Assembly: GCA_041583015.1 (NCBI GenBank)
Contig: JBFHGR010000001.1
Coordinates: 1-64,000 of the forward strand
DNA from: Parvicella sp041583015
Lineage (GTDB): Bacteria > Bacteroidota > Bacteroidia > Flavobacteriales_D > Parvicellaceae
DNA length: 64,000 bases
Reading direction: 5' to 3'
Shown here: positions 43,502-53,085 of the stretch, in pieces
Layout: every line of letters begins with the position of its first letter
Numbering within the stretch: the stretch's first letter is position 1
The notes under the pieces: model-generated
Seen by the model: only the letters and a program-made list of their open reading frames with translations
Database searches by the model: none
Told to the model about the DNA's origin: nothing
Translations under genes and position numbers: made by a program

Positions 43502-43517
43502 TACCTTTGCAAAGGTA
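43502..43517. promoter_or_regulatory. Palindromic pair of facing -7 boxes
   Basis: TACCTTTGCAAAGGTA is a perfect 16-bp palindrome made of one TACCTTTG on each strand. The plus box serves the gamma carbonic anhydrase gene (ATG 43535), the minus box the Nfu gene (start 43475). Confidence 0.7.
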
Positions 43518-43534
43518 GTAGCTAAATTTGAATT

Positions 43535-44050
43535 ATGGCATTAATAAAAACTGTTGAAGGTAAAACACCTTCTTTTGGTAAAGACTGTTTCATTGCAGAA
43601 AATGCAACAATCATAGGTAACCTCCAATGTGGAGATGAATGCAGTTTTTGGTTTCAATCTGTGGTTAGAGGAGATGTACATTTCATCAAGATGGGTAACA
43701 AAGTAAATGTACAAGATGGCGCCATTATACATTGCACCTATCAAAAATGCCCTACAACAATCGGTAACAATGTTTCAATTGGTCATAGAGCAATTGTGCA
43801 TGGATGCACCATTCACGACAACGTGCTAATAGGTATGGGGGCTATAGTGATGGATGACTGCATCATTGAATCTAAGAGCATCATCGCAGCAGGCTCTGTA
43901 GTTACACAAGGGACCGTAGTAGAAAGTGGCTCGATATATGCAGGTATTCCTGCTAAGAAAATAAAAGACATAGATCAGCACCTATTTGAAGGTGAGGTCA
44001 TGCGAATTGCAAACAATTACGTCAAATACTCAAATTGGTTTAAGGAATAA
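43535..44050 (+). CDS. Gamma carbonic anhydrase-family protein
   Basis: A 171-residue left-handed beta-helix protein. Repeats have the hexapeptide pattern, with metal His residues in HRAIVHGCTIHDNVLIGMGA. Family members (YrdA, CaiE-like, gamma-CA) bind zinc or iron and may hydrate CO2, but many have no measured activity. Full length for the family. It begins just after a palindromic promoter region and is followed 8 bases later by the OmpA-like gene. Confidence 0.93.
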   Translation: MALIKTVEGKTPSFGKDCFIAENATIIGNLQCGDECSFWFQSVVRGDVHFIKMGNKVNVQDGAIIHCTYQKCPTTIGNNVSIGHRAIVHGCTIHDNVLIGMGAIVMDDCIIESKSIIAAGSVVTQGTVVESGSIYAGIPAKKIKDIDQHLFEGEVMRIANNYVKYSNWFKE

Positions 44051-44058
44051 ACAAAAAA

Positions 44059-44895
44059 ATGCCCCTCTCTTTCAAATATCTTATCATTTTACTTCTTCTT
44101 TCCTTCAAAGGACTAGGTCAAGATTTTGCTATTCTCTCCATATATTACGGAAGCAATGTCTACACGATTAATCCAACTCAAAAAAAATCTATTGATAGCC
44201 TTTTAAATAAACATGCCTTTGAATCCATAAACCTTATCGGGTATGCAGATACAGTTGGAAACAAAAAGGCAAATCTAAAGATATCTAAACTAAGGGCTGA
44301 TAATATTGAATCATACATCAATAGTAAGATTCCAACTGCCAAAATTCTTTCAAGCGCTAATGGTGAACAAGATATTAAGAATTCTCGAACCAACTTGAGC
44401 AATCAACGGAGAGTTGATATATACCTAACACTGACAACTATTGAGTCTATAGAAATTACGCAAAAAGAAATCATTGAGGTCAATCCTAAAAACAATGACA
44501 ATTTGCTAAACCACGAAAAGCTAACACCAAAGCAAAAATTCAAACAAGATTTAATTATCAACGATAAAATAATCATGGAAAACTTGCTTTTTGAACCAGG
44601 AAAGACTATCTTTCTGTATAACAAGATTCCAAATGAGTTGTATTACCTAGCCGATTTGATGGATTCTTTGCAATCTATGGAAATTAGTATTGAGGGGCAT
44701 GTTTGCTGTGTGGATGACAAAAAATTATCTACCGATAGAGCCAAGGAGGTGTATTTATTCTTAAGAGGAACGGGTATTGACAAACATAGAATGCAATTTG
44801 AAGGCTTTAGTAATAAAAGACCTCTAGTGGAAGAAAAAACTGCTCAAGACCAAAAAAAGAACAGAAGAGTAGAAATTATAATCACTAAAAGATGA
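44059..44895 (+). CDS. OmpA-like envelope protein with two OmpA-type domains
   Basis: A 278-residue protein with a signal peptide (to GLGQ). It carries two OmpA-like peptidoglycan-binding domains: residues about 25-135 (INLIGYADTVGNKKANLKISKLRADNIESY) and 180-278 (ISIEGHVCCVDDKKLSTDRAKEVYLFLRGTGI ... NRRVEIIITKR). The second has the usual NRRVE end. Role: anchors outer membrane or envelope to peptidoglycan. The stop region overlaps the next lipoprotein gene by 4 bases. Confidence 0.88.
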   Translation: MPLSFKYLIILLLLSFKGLGQDFAILSIYYGSNVYTINPTQKKSIDSLLNKHAFESINLIGYADTVGNKKANLKISKLRADNIESYINSKIPTAKILSSANGEQDIKNSRTNLSNQRRVDIYLTLTTIESIEITQKEIIEVNPKNNDNLLNHEKLTPKQKFKQDLIINDKIIMENLLFEPGKTIFLYNKIPNELYYLADLMDSLQSMEISIEGHVCCVDDKKLSTDRAKEVYLFLRGTGIDKHRMQFEGFSNKRPLVEEKTAQDQKKNRRVEIIITKR

Positions 44896-45356
44896 TGATA
44901 TATATATTGCATATTACTTTAATTCTCTTTACAGTCACCTCTTGTAGTTCGTCTATACCCAAGACAGAAGAAACAATAAATGAAGAGGAAGTAACTCAAA
45001 TTGTTCAAACATACATGGATGAACAAATGGCATGTTGGAATAATGGTGACATCCCTTGTTTTATGGAGCACTATTGGCACTCCGACTCACTATTGTTTAT
45101 AGGAAAAAATGGAATTACAAAAGGTTGGCAATCTACATTGGACAACTATTTAGATGGATACAAAGATCCAGAATCCATGGGCACACTCACTTTTAACAAT
45201 AAAATAATCAGACTACTAGACAAAGAATCCATTCAAGTAATTGGACAATGGAGCATTGAAAGAGATGATCCTTCAAAAAATATTTCTGGACACTATACTT
45301 TAATTTGGCAACAAAAAGACGGTAAATGGGTCATAATAAGTGATCATTCTAGTTAG
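44892..45356 (+). CDS. Lipoprotein with NTF2-like (SnoaL/DUF4440) domain
   Basis: A 154-residue lipoprotein: signal peptide and lipobox VTSC (Cys17), then an NTF2-like fold (EEVTQIVQTYMDEQMACWNNGDIPCFMEHYWHSDSLLFIG ... GHYTLIWQQKDGKWVIISDHSS). The domain forms a cone-shaped pocket; members include isomerases and binding proteins. No catalytic assignment possible. Starts inside the end of the OmpA-like gene (ATGA overlap type). Confidence 0.82.
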   Translation: MMIYILHITLILFTVTSCSSSIPKTEETINEEEVTQIVQTYMDEQMACWNNGDIPCFMEHYWHSDSLLFIGKNGITKGWQSTLDNYLDGYKDPESMGTLTFNNKIIRLLDKESIQVIGQWSIERDDPSKNISGHYTLIWQQKDGKWVIISDHSS

Positions 45357-45494
45357 TTGTACTTTGGGGCTTTATAGAAAATTCTAAGTTTGATTTATTA
45401 AATAAATATCCCTTCCCTAGGCACCAATTTACTAAAAGACAAACCATTGATTAAATATTCTCTTTTCTGCCTTTCCAATTCAAATTCATTTATC

Positions 45495-45502
45495 TACTTT
45501 TG
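45495..45502 (+). promoter_or_regulatory. -7 box of ndk
   Basis: TACTTTTG followed by CAG, as at 25201, but with a leader of about 40 bases before ATG 45547. Confidence 0.65.
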
Positions 45503-45546
45503 CAGCCCGAAACAAAGTATAACAAAACATCAAAATAATAAACACA

Positions 45547-45969
45547 ATGGCTGGAAACAGAACTTTTACAATGATTAAACCAGATGCGGTTGAATCAAAA
45601 AACATTGGAAACATCTTGCAAATGATAACAGATGCTGGTTTTTCAATCAAAGCAATGAAATTGACACAATTGTCTATGGACCAAGCAAAGAAATTTTACG
45701 AAGTTCATGCTGAGCGTCCATTTTATATGGAACTTGTTGAATACATGATTTCTGGACCTATCGTAGCTGCTATTCTTGAAAAAGACAATGCTGTTGCAGA
45801 CTTCAGAGATTTAATTGGAGCAACAGACCCTGCAGAAGCGGCAGAAGGGACCATCAGAGCAAAATACGCTGAGTCTAAAGCAAAAAATGCTGTTCACGGT
45901 AGTGATAGCGATGAGAACGCTGCTATTGAAAGCGCTTTCCACTTTGCAATCGAAGAAGTAGTTGGATAA
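45547..45969 (+). CDS. ndk: Nucleoside diphosphate kinase
   Basis: A 140-residue protein with the NDK fold: FTMIKPDAVESKNIG, ERPFYMELVEYMISGP, GATDPAEAAEGTIRAKYA and the phospho-accepting H117 in NAVHGSDSDENA. Reaction: transfers the terminal phosphate of ATP to other nucleoside diphosphates. Normal length. Promoter box TACTTTTG at 45495-45502 with a leader of about 40 bases; a hairpin terminator follows. Confidence 0.98.
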   Translation: MAGNRTFTMIKPDAVESKNIGNILQMITDAGFSIKAMKLTQLSMDQAKKFYEVHAERPFYMELVEYMISGPIVAAILEKDNAVADFRDLIGATDPAEAAEGTIRAKYAESKAKNAVHGSDSDENAAIESAFHFAIEEVVG

Positions 45970-45990
45970 TTCCCAAACAGGATAATTATT

Positions 45991-46030
45991 TTAAAAGCCA
46001 TTGCATATTCATGTAGTGGCTTTTATTTTT
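45991..46030 (+). terminator. Hairpin terminator after ndk
   Basis: Inverted repeat TAAAAGCCATTGCAT / ATGTAGTGGCTTTTA (two mismatches) followed by a short T-rich stretch. Lies between ndk and the esterase gene. Confidence 0.75.
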
Positions 46031-46052
46031 ACATCAAACAAAGTCATACAAT

Positions 46053-46808
46053 ATGAAACTTAATTATAAAAGAGAAGGTCAGGGCAAACCATTAATCATT
46101 GTTCATGGACTTTTTGGTAATCTAGATAATTGGCAAACCTTAGGAAAGAAGTTTGCAGAATCATTTGACACCATCATTGTAGACCAAAGAAATCATGGTC
46201 ACTCTCCTCATAGTGATGACTTTAACTATGATTTGATGGCGGAAGATTTATATGAGTTAATCACCGACTTGAACCTCACTAAGGTTAATATAATTGGTCA
46301 TTCTATGGGAGGAAAGGCTACTATGAGGTTGGCTCAATTACATCCCGATGTACTAGAAAAAATAATTATTGTAGACATTGGGCCTAAAGGCTACCCTTTG
46401 CATCATGATGCTATCCTTGCCGGACTACACGCCATTGACTTTGACGTTGTAAAAACTAGAGGTGCCGCAGACAAAGTAATTTCTAAATACATCGATACAC
46501 CAGATGTGAAAATGTTCCTTCTTAAGAACTTGTACTGGAAAGAAAAAGGACAATTAGCTTGGAGAATTAACCTCCCTGTAATTACCCAAAATATGGAGGT
46601 TATTGTTGGACCTTTACCCAAAGACATTGTTGGTACACCAACATTATTTATAAGAGGTGAAAAATCCAATTATATTGTTGAAGATGATTACAACGCCATT
46701 TTCAACCAATTTATAAATTCTGATATTGAAACTATTTACAATGCTGGGCACTGGATTCATGCAGAAAATCCTTACGATTTTTATCAGTTAGTTATGGATT
46801 TCCTGTAG
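46053..46808 (+). CDS. Alpha/beta hydrolase, YbfF-like esterase
   Basis: A 251-residue alpha/beta hydrolase: oxyanion region VHGLFGNLDNW, VDQRNHGHSPH, nucleophile IGHSMGGKATMRLA, IVDIGPKGY, acid in FIRGEKSNYI and the final His in NAGHWIHAENP. The HGLFGNLDNW and HGHSPHS blocks match YbfF-type esterases of the phylum. Convergent with the EEP nuclease gene, separated by 1 base. Confidence 0.93.
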   Translation: MKLNYKREGQGKPLIIVHGLFGNLDNWQTLGKKFAESFDTIIVDQRNHGHSPHSDDFNYDLMAEDLYELITDLNLTKVNIIGHSMGGKATMRLAQLHPDVLEKIIIVDIGPKGYPLHHDAILAGLHAIDFDVVKTRGAADKVISKYIDTPDVKMFLLKNLYWKEKGQLAWRINLPVITQNMEVIVGPLPKDIVGTPTLFIRGEKSNYIVEDDYNAIFNQFINSDIETIYNAGHWIHAENPYDFYQLVMDFL

Positions 46809-46809
46809 A

Positions 46810-48033
46810 CTACTCCACCACAAATTTCACTGTACTTACACCTTTAGTTGTACTTACTTTTGCTAAATAAATACCCGAATTAAGATTTGGCAATGGATTA
46901 ATCATTTTACCTTGTGATGTTTGGTACACTTGTTTTCCACTTAAGTCAAAAATGACCACTTCAATTTTCTGAACTGATTCTTTAAATTTTAAGTTCAGTG
47001 AATTGTCCATTGCATTATAATAAGCAGAACTTACAACATTTACATATTCCGTTACTCCTACAGGAGCATCAATAACCATCTCCATATACACAGGTAAGTG
47101 GTCGCTATTATGATATAGTGCATTTGCAACGTTTACAGGCACTGCAGTATTAGTTCCACTATTAATATCATAATAATTATAATGATTTCCATCATTTCCA
47201 ATAGACTTATAACTTCCTTCCAAATACTTCAATCTTTGATTACCTTGCATTATATCATCCGAAGCAAAGATTATATCAAACCTATCATCAAGTCCTCCAG
47301 TTGAACCTCCTGCAAAACCACCTGAGTTGTATCTTGTAGATTGTGTATGAACCGCTTGATAAAAAGAATTATTATTCCAATTTCCCAGTTGATTGATTGG
47401 ATCATTAAAAGGGACATTTCCATCATTAAGAATGGTTTGACATCCAGGCTCCGAACTAGAGTAAAAATTAAAGTCACCACCTATAATTAGATTTCCACTT
47501 CGATTAAGATTATCTAAATAGTTTTTAAAATCAGCCGCTTCATCCCCTCTTTGATCTTCATTTTCTTGATCAGACCCCGCTTTTAAGTGACAACTATATG
47601 CCCATAAATAAACTGTATCTGTAGTAGCATTCATATTAGGCTCTTTGTAATACAAATGATACTCACTAATATCTCTTAAATCAGTAGAAATTTGAAACTG
47701 TTCTATAAGTCCAAATTTATCTTCATTATAAAACAACATATTCTGAGTATCTGGGCCACTATAATACGTTGCTCTCTGGTAATGATTAACACCATTAACA
47801 TTCAAAGCATTACTTAAGATCAAATTAGCTCCATAAAGAGACTCCAGTTCATTCACTAAGAATAAATCTGGCTTAACATAAGTTATAATATCTTCTAATG
47901 TATCTACTCTCGTTTGCTCTGCAGATGAGCCGGGGAAGTTTAACAAATTGTAATACATTACACTTACTGTATCTAACTGAGCAAAGGAACTAAGAAAAAT
48001 AAAAAAGGTAACAATACCTGTGAAATATCTCAT
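46810..48033 (-). CDS. Secreted endonuclease/exonuclease/phosphatase protein with T9SS type A domain
   Basis: A 407-residue secreted protein: signal peptide (to FAQ), an EEP (DNase I-like) domain with VSVMYYNLLNFPG, LFLVNELES, LWAYSCHLKAGSDQENEDQRGDEA, GGDFNFYSSSEPG and NSDHLPVYMEM metal/catalytic motifs, then a T9SS type A sorting domain (SGKQVYQTSQGK ... NLNSGIYLAKVSTTKG). Known chemistry: phosphodiester or phosphomonoester hydrolysis. Sorting means export to the surface or medium. Lies beside a second EEP gene and divergent TonB receptor genes. Confidence 0.92.
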   Translation of the reverse strand: MRYFTGIVTFFIFLSSFAQLDTVSVMYYNLLNFPGSSAEQTRVDTLEDIITYVKPDLFLVNELESLYGANLILSNALNVNGVNHYQRATYYSGPDTQNMLFYNEDKFGLIEQFQISTDLRDISEYHLYYKEPNMNATTDTVYLWAYSCHLKAGSDQENEDQRGDEAADFKNYLDNLNRSGNLIIGGDFNFYSSSEPGCQTILNDGNVPFNDPINQLGNWNNNSFYQAVHTQSTRYNSGGFAGGSTGGLDDRFDIIFASDDIMQGNQRLKYLEGSYKSIGNDGNHYNYYDINSGTNTAVPVNVANALYHNSDHLPVYMEMVIDAPVGVTEYVNVVSSAYYNAMDNSLNLKFKESVQKIEVVIFDLSGKQVYQTSQGKMINPLPNLNSGIYLAKVSTTKGVSTVKFVVE

Positions 48034-48085
48034 AAAAAATTATTCTAAAATTTAAAGCTAACGAAAAATGGTCAAAGTGAGTACT

Positions 48086-49177
48086 TTATTTCTTTTCTCT
48101 TAGCAATGTAATATACACAGGAAAATGGTCACTATACCCACCAATGTACTCACCATACGAATAAGTTCTAAAAGGATAGTTTTTAAATCTGCCGTCCGTT
48201 GAGATTAAATATGGTTTATTGAAAATAGTGACATTGTAATAACTAAAAGTTTTATACTCCTTATTTACATCAACCAATCCAGAAGTCATTATTATTTGGT
48301 CAAAAAGGTTCCATGCTTCTTTGTATCCAAGTGTTCCAATTCCTTTCTTATACAATTTAGTCATTGGATTATATAAATCACCATCTTGAACATCTGCAAT
48401 GGCCGCTTGAGGCTTCATTACATTCTTGATGCTTTTACTTGTTGGGTCATCATTTAAATCTCCCATCATCATTATCTTAGCATTAGGTTCTTCTTTTCTA
48501 ATAGAATCCATTATATGCATAGTCAACTTTGCTGCAGCAGCTCTGTATGGGCCACTTTTCTTTTCACCTCCTCTACGAGATGGCCAGTGACAAACAATCA
48601 CGTGTATTCTATCACCTAGTAACTCACCTGTAACAAGCAATTGATCACGTGTAGCATAATCTGGTCTACCTTCCAAGGTCAATCTATAAGAATCGCTACT
48701 TAACAATTTAAAATATTTTTCTTGATATAATAAACCAACATCAATACCTCTTTTATCTGGAGATTCATAATGTACGATTTGGTAATCTCTTGAAGCGATA
48801 GATTTTTGTTTTACTAAGTCTTCCAACACACTTCTATTCTCAATCTCAGACACTCCAAGAATTGCAGGTCCATCTGGAGTAGATTCAAGTCCCATTTCAC
48901 TAATAACTTTGGACATATTACCCAATTTTTCTATATACTTTTCAGTATTCCATTTATTAGGACCAATGGGAGTAAAGTCTTCCTGCAAGATTTTATTAGG
49001 GTCTGGATCGACTAAAGTGTCAAATAAGTTTTCAAGATTATAAAATCCTATACAAGCAACCTCGTACTCTTTTTGGGCGTTATTAGTCGTAGAATTGAAG
49101 AACAGTGCAACAAAAAGAATTGTTGATAACATTAACTTATTATTCACACTACATAAATTTAAATTGGTCATGGACAT
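48086..49177 (-). CDS. Secreted endonuclease/exonuclease/phosphatase protein
   Basis: A 363-residue EEP-superfamily protein with N-terminal signal sequence and the motifs CIGFYNLENLFDTL, ILGVSEIENR, VIVCHWPSRRGGEKKSGPYR, MMGDLNDDPTS and YSDHFPVYIT. The CHWPSR and GDLNDDP motifs are those of the Bacteroidota extracellular EEP branch. No T9SS sorting domain is present, so it likely stays periplasmic, unlike its neighbour. Paired promoter boxes lie between this gene and the TonB receptor gene. Confidence 0.92.
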   Translation of the reverse strand: MSMTNLNLCSVNNKLMLSTILFVALFFNSTTNNAQKEYEVACIGFYNLENLFDTLVDPDPNKILQEDFTPIGPNKWNTEKYIEKLGNMSKVISEMGLESTPDGPAILGVSEIENRSVLEDLVKQKSIASRDYQIVHYESPDKRGIDVGLLYQEKYFKLLSSDSYRLTLEGRPDYATRDQLLVTGELLGDRIHVIVCHWPSRRGGEKKSGPYRAAAAKLTMHIMDSIRKEEPNAKIMMMGDLNDDPTSKSIKNVMKPQAAIADVQDGDLYNPMTKLYKKGIGTLGYKEAWNLFDQIIMTSGLVDVNKEYKTFSYYNVTIFNKPYLISTDGRFKNYPFRTYSYGEYIGGYSDHFPVYITLLREKK

Positions 49178-49185
49178 TTTTTTAA

Positions 49186-49207
49186 TACTTTTGGAGGCCC
49201 AAATGTA
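49186..49207. promoter_or_regulatory. Close divergent -7 boxes, TonB receptor and EEP nuclease
   Basis: Plus strand TACTTTTG at 49186-49193 faces the receptor gene (ATG 49229); minus strand TACATTTG (complement of 49200-49207) faces the EEP gene (start 49177). Six bases separate the boxes, so the two promoters overlap. Confidence 0.65.
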
Positions 49208-49228
49208 AAAACATAAAGTTAATATTAG

Positions 49229-51772
49229 ATGAACCTAAGATTATTATTTTTCTCATTTATAGTTTGCTCGTCTGCAACCACAAGTTGGTCACAGGCTGAT
49301 ACTACAAATATAGATGACAGTACTTCAAATACCATTCCTGTTTTCATAATTGATACTGATGCAGGTGACGATAACGAATCTCAGGTTCAAAATATCAGTG
49401 GTTTATTACAATCTTCAAAAGATGTATATGCTAAACAAGTTGGATTCAACTTTAGTTTTGCTAGATTTAGAATGAGAGGATATGATTCAGATTTAACATC
49501 TGTATTTTTACAAGGCCTTCCAGCAAACGACCCAGAAAATGGCAGAGCAATTTGGGCATATTGGGGAGGGTTAAACGATATTACTCGTTACCCAGAAGTA
49601 GCAACTGGTATTACTTCTTCTCACTCTACCTTTGGTGGAATAGGTGGATATTCAAACATTAGTCTTAGGGCAAGTCAAAAAAGAAAAGGAACAAAAGTTT
49701 CTTATGCGGCATCCAATAGAACATATACTAGTAGATTAATGGTAACACATAGCACCGGTTGGTTGGACAACGGGTGGGCATTCTCAATGTCACTTTCTGG
49801 CAGATATTCTAATGAAGGATATGTAGAAGGCACATACTATAGAGGAATGAGTTATTATGCTGCTGCAGAGAAAAAAATTGGAGATAAGCACATGGTAAAC
49901 ATTGCTGTATTAGGATCTCCAACTGTGCAAGCAAGAAGTGGTATAGCATTGCAAGAAGCATATGATTTAACTGGAAACAATTATTATAATCCATATTGGG
50001 GATACCAAACTAACGCTGATGGAGAGGTTGAAAAAAGAAATGCTAGAGTTAGAGACAATCATGTTCCTTACATTGTTTTGAGTGATGAATTCAAGATTGA
50101 TGACAAAAGCAAATTAACTACTTCCGCTTATTACACATTTGGAAGAACAAGTAATTCTAATTTAAATTGGAATAATGCTGCTGATCCAAGACCTGATTAC
50201 TATAGAAATTTACCAAGTTACAGTTATAGTAGAGACCAAACTACTTTTGGTGATCAAGCTACCGCCTTGTGGCAAGCGAATGACCCTTCAACAACTCAAT
50301 TAGATTGGGACTTCATGTATTTTGCTAACAGCAAAAACTTAGCGACCATAGAAAATGCAAATGGAACAGATGAAACAGTTGTAGGTAATAGAGCGAAGTA
50401 CATCGTTGAAGAATATAGAGTTGACCCGACAAGATTAGGCATCAATACAGTTTATAACAATCAACTTTCTGATAAATTAAACTTAAGTGTAGGGATCAAT
50501 GCTTATAGTTATGTAAGTCACAATTTCAGAGTAATAAAAGATTTATTAGGTGCTGATTTTTGGTTAGATGTAGATCAATTTGCTGAAAGAGACTTCTCTG
50601 ACCCGGTAGTTGCTCAAAATGATTTAACAACACCTAACAAGATAGTAAAAGTGGGAGACACTTTTGGTTATGACTACGATATGCATGTAAACTATGCGGA
50701 CGTGTTTTCTAACCTAGACTTCAAAGTAGGAAAGAAGATTGATGGATATGTTGCTGTTGATTTAAATACAACAACTTTTTGGAGAAACGGAAACCTTCAA
50801 AATGGTAAATTCCCTGACAATTCATTAGGAGAATCAGAAAAACAAAAATTCTTCAATTATGGAGCAAAAGGTGGAATTGTATACAAAATCAATGGTAGAC
50901 ATGCTATCACATTAAATGGTTTACACCAAACAAAAGCACCTAACGTAAGAAACTCTTACATTTCACCAAGAACTAGAGATCAAGTTATTGACGGCCTTGA
51001 AAGTTCTGAAATTTCTAGTGCAGACATTAATTACGTTGTGAGATATCCTAAATTACAAGTAAGAGCGACTGCTTTTTATACACAGTACAACAATCAGATT
51101 TGGTCTAGAAGTTTCTACCACGATGAGTATTTAAACTTTGTGAACTATATGCTTTCTGGTGTGGATAAATTATATCAAGGTGTTGAATTAGGAATTGAAG
51201 GAAATGTAACTTCTACAATTGTTCTTTCTGGAGCATTTACTACTGCTCAGTACTTGTACACATCAAGACCAACTGCTACTATTACTGTAGATAACTCAGA
51301 AGAATTATTAGCAGAAGGAAAAACAGTTTATTGGAAAAACTACAAAATTGGAGGAATGCCACAAACTGCTGCTACTATAGGGATAAAATATAACTCACCA
51401 AAATACTGGTTCATTGGTGTGAACGGTAACTTTGTTGCAGACATTTACTTAGACCCAAATCCAGATAGAAGAACAGAAGAAGCAGTTGCAGGTTTTGTTG
51501 ATACTGACCCACAAGTTGCACAAATTTTAGATCAAGAAAAATTAGCAAATGGATATAGTGTAAATTTATTTGCGGGATACTCTTACAGACTTAAAGGAGG
51601 ACAATACATTAGATTTAGCATAAACATCAACAATTTAACAAACAACAAAAACTTTGTAACTGGTGGCTTCGAGCAATTAAGATACGATGCAACAGATATT
51701 GACAAATTCCCGTCTAAATATGGATACGGGTATGGATTAAATTATTTCGGACAACTTAGTTTCCAATTTTAA
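49229..51772 (+). CDS. TonB-dependent outer-membrane receptor
   Basis: An 847-residue receptor: signal peptide (to SWSQ), plug domain (GLLQSSKDVYAKQVGFNFSFARFRMRGYDSD, PANDPENGR, GGIGGYSNI) and a large 22-stranded barrel ending LNYFGQLSFQF. Unlike most Bacteroidota receptors it lacks an N-terminal carboxypeptidase-like domain. Start ATG 49229 follows a -7 box at 49186-49193. Context of DUF5689 and OB-fold secreted proteins downstream and EEP nucleases upstream suggests that the ligand is a nucleic-acid derivative; this is inference. Confidence 0.93.
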   Translation: MNLRLLFFSFIVCSSATTSWSQADTTNIDDSTSNTIPVFIIDTDAGDDNESQVQNISGLLQSSKDVYAKQVGFNFSFARFRMRGYDSDLTSVFLQGLPANDPENGRAIWAYWGGLNDITRYPEVATGITSSHSTFGGIGGYSNISLRASQKRKGTKVSYAASNRTYTSRLMVTHSTGWLDNGWAFSMSLSGRYSNEGYVEGTYYRGMSYYAAAEKKIGDKHMVNIAVLGSPTVQARSGIALQEAYDLTGNNYYNPYWGYQTNADGEVEKRNARVRDNHVPYIVLSDEFKIDDKSKLTTSAYYTFGRTSNSNLNWNNAADPRPDYYRNLPSYSYSRDQTTFGDQATALWQANDPSTTQLDWDFMYFANSKNLATIENANGTDETVVGNRAKYIVEEYRVDPTRLGINTVYNNQLSDKLNLSVGINAYSYVSHNFRVIKDLLGADFWLDVDQFAERDFSDPVVAQNDLTTPNKIVKVGDTFGYDYDMHVNYADVFSNLDFKVGKKIDGYVAVDLNTTTFWRNGNLQNGKFPDNSLGESEKQKFFNYGAKGGIVYKINGRHAITLNGLHQTKAPNVRNSYISPRTRDQVIDGLESSEISSADINYVVRYPKLQVRATAFYTQYNNQIWSRSFYHDEYLNFVNYMLSGVDKLYQGVELGIEGNVTSTIVLSGAFTTAQYLYTSRPTATITVDNSEELLAEGKTVYWKNYKIGGMPQTAATIGIKYNSPKYWFIGVNGNFVADIYLDPNPDRRTEEAVAGFVDTDPQVAQILDQEKLANGYSVNLFAGYSYRLKGGQYIRFSININNLTNNKNFVTGGFEQLRYDATDIDKFPSKYGYGYGLNYFGQLSFQF

Positions 51773-51790
51773 ACTTGTATAATTAACAAC

Positions 51791-53059
51791 ATGAAAAATA
51801 TATCAATCATTTTAGGTTTATCAGGTCTTTTAGGACTTACTTTCGTTTCTTGTGATAAAGAATATGATACGCCACCAATCGCTACAATACCTGAAGGTAA
51901 CATTATAACCATTCAGGATGCTAAAGATTTGGTAACAACATCAACACCTTCTGTTTCTTTTACAGAAGATTATTCAATCTATGGTGTTCTCACCACAGAT
52001 GAAACATCTGGCAACTTTTATAAAGAAGCTTATTTTCAAGATGCAACTGGTGGAATTAACCTAAGGTTTACAAGTTCTGCAAGTACACATATTGGTGATT
52101 CTATACGTCTTTCTTTAAAAGGAGCATTGATTACAACTTACCAAGGTAATTTCCAGATAGATTCTTTGGACCCTGATAAAAACGTAATTATTCAGCAAAA
52201 CAATGTAGATATTGAACCTTTGGTATTAAACATTGCGCAAGCATCCACTGGAACAGCTAAATTGGTTCAAATAGATAATGTTGAATTTGTAGCTGGAGAT
52301 TTAGGTAGCACATGGGCTGATGCAGTAAATCAAAATTCTGTTACTTTGGTTGTAACAGACTGTAATGGTAATCTATTAGATGTAAGGTCTAGTGGCTTTG
52401 CAAATTTTGCTGGCGATGTCATTCCTGAAGGTAATGGGAGTATCATTGGAATTATGGGAGCTTTTAATGGCAGCCCTCAATTCATCATTAGAAACCCTAA
52501 TGAATTGACAATGGATGGCCCAAGATGCACAGGCGGTGGAACTGTAGTTTGTGACCCAGTGTCAACGATTAATGATGGATTTACAAGTCACACTTCTGGA
52601 GGTACCGTTACTGATCAATGTTGGTCTACTTCTTCTTTTGGAGGTTCTCCTTCATGGGCTATAGGTGATATTTCAGGAAATAAATTAGCTGTAGCTAACA
52701 TGCTAGGAACATCTTCAAATGGAGCACAAGGAACTTGGTTGATATCACCAGAACTAACTTATAGTTCTTCGCAAATCCTTTCATTTTCTAGCGCAGTACA
52801 GAATTACAATCATGATGGATTAGAAGTTTACATTCTTACAAATTACTCTGGAGATGTAAATACTGCTACTCAAACTCCTGTGACAGGAGCACTAATTGCA
52901 GGCAGTGGTAGTACTGACAACACATTGGTAAATTCAGGAAACATAGCACTTTCTGGATTTGGAATTAGTGGAAATTATAGGATTGCATTCAAATATTCCG
53001 GAAACCCTTCTGCTAATGAAACATCAATATATAAAATTGACAATTTTATCGTACAATAA
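51791..53059 (+). CDS. DUF5689-type lipoprotein with C-terminal choice-of-anchor J-like domain
   Basis: A 422-residue lipoprotein (lipobox FVSC, Cys21). The N-terminal half (ITIQDAKDLVT ... EDYSIYGVLTTDETSGNFYKEAYFQDATGGINL) matches the DUF5689 OB-like family that travels with TonB receptors and secreted nucleases. The C-terminal part (about 255-422) is a beta-sandwich of choice-of-anchor J type (GTWLISPELTYSSSQILSFSSAVQNYNHDGLEVYI). No catalytic motif. It may bind nucleic acid on the surface. Follows the receptor by 18 bases. Confidence 0.85.
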   Translation: MKNISIILGLSGLLGLTFVSCDKEYDTPPIATIPEGNIITIQDAKDLVTTSTPSVSFTEDYSIYGVLTTDETSGNFYKEAYFQDATGGINLRFTSSASTHIGDSIRLSLKGALITTYQGNFQIDSLDPDKNVIIQQNNVDIEPLVLNIAQASTGTAKLVQIDNVEFVAGDLGSTWADAVNQNSVTLVVTDCNGNLLDVRSSGFANFAGDVIPEGNGSIIGIMGAFNGSPQFIIRNPNELTMDGPRCTGGGTVVCDPVSTINDGFTSHTSGGTVTDQCWSTSSFGGSPSWAIGDISGNKLAVANMLGTSSNGAQGTWLISPELTYSSSQILSFSSAVQNYNHDGLEVYILTNYSGDVNTATQTPVTGALIAGSGSTDNTLVNSGNIALSGFGISGNYRIAFKYSGNPSANETSIYKIDNFIVQ

Positions 53060-53085
53060 ATAAACTTATATAAACAAAAAAAGAA

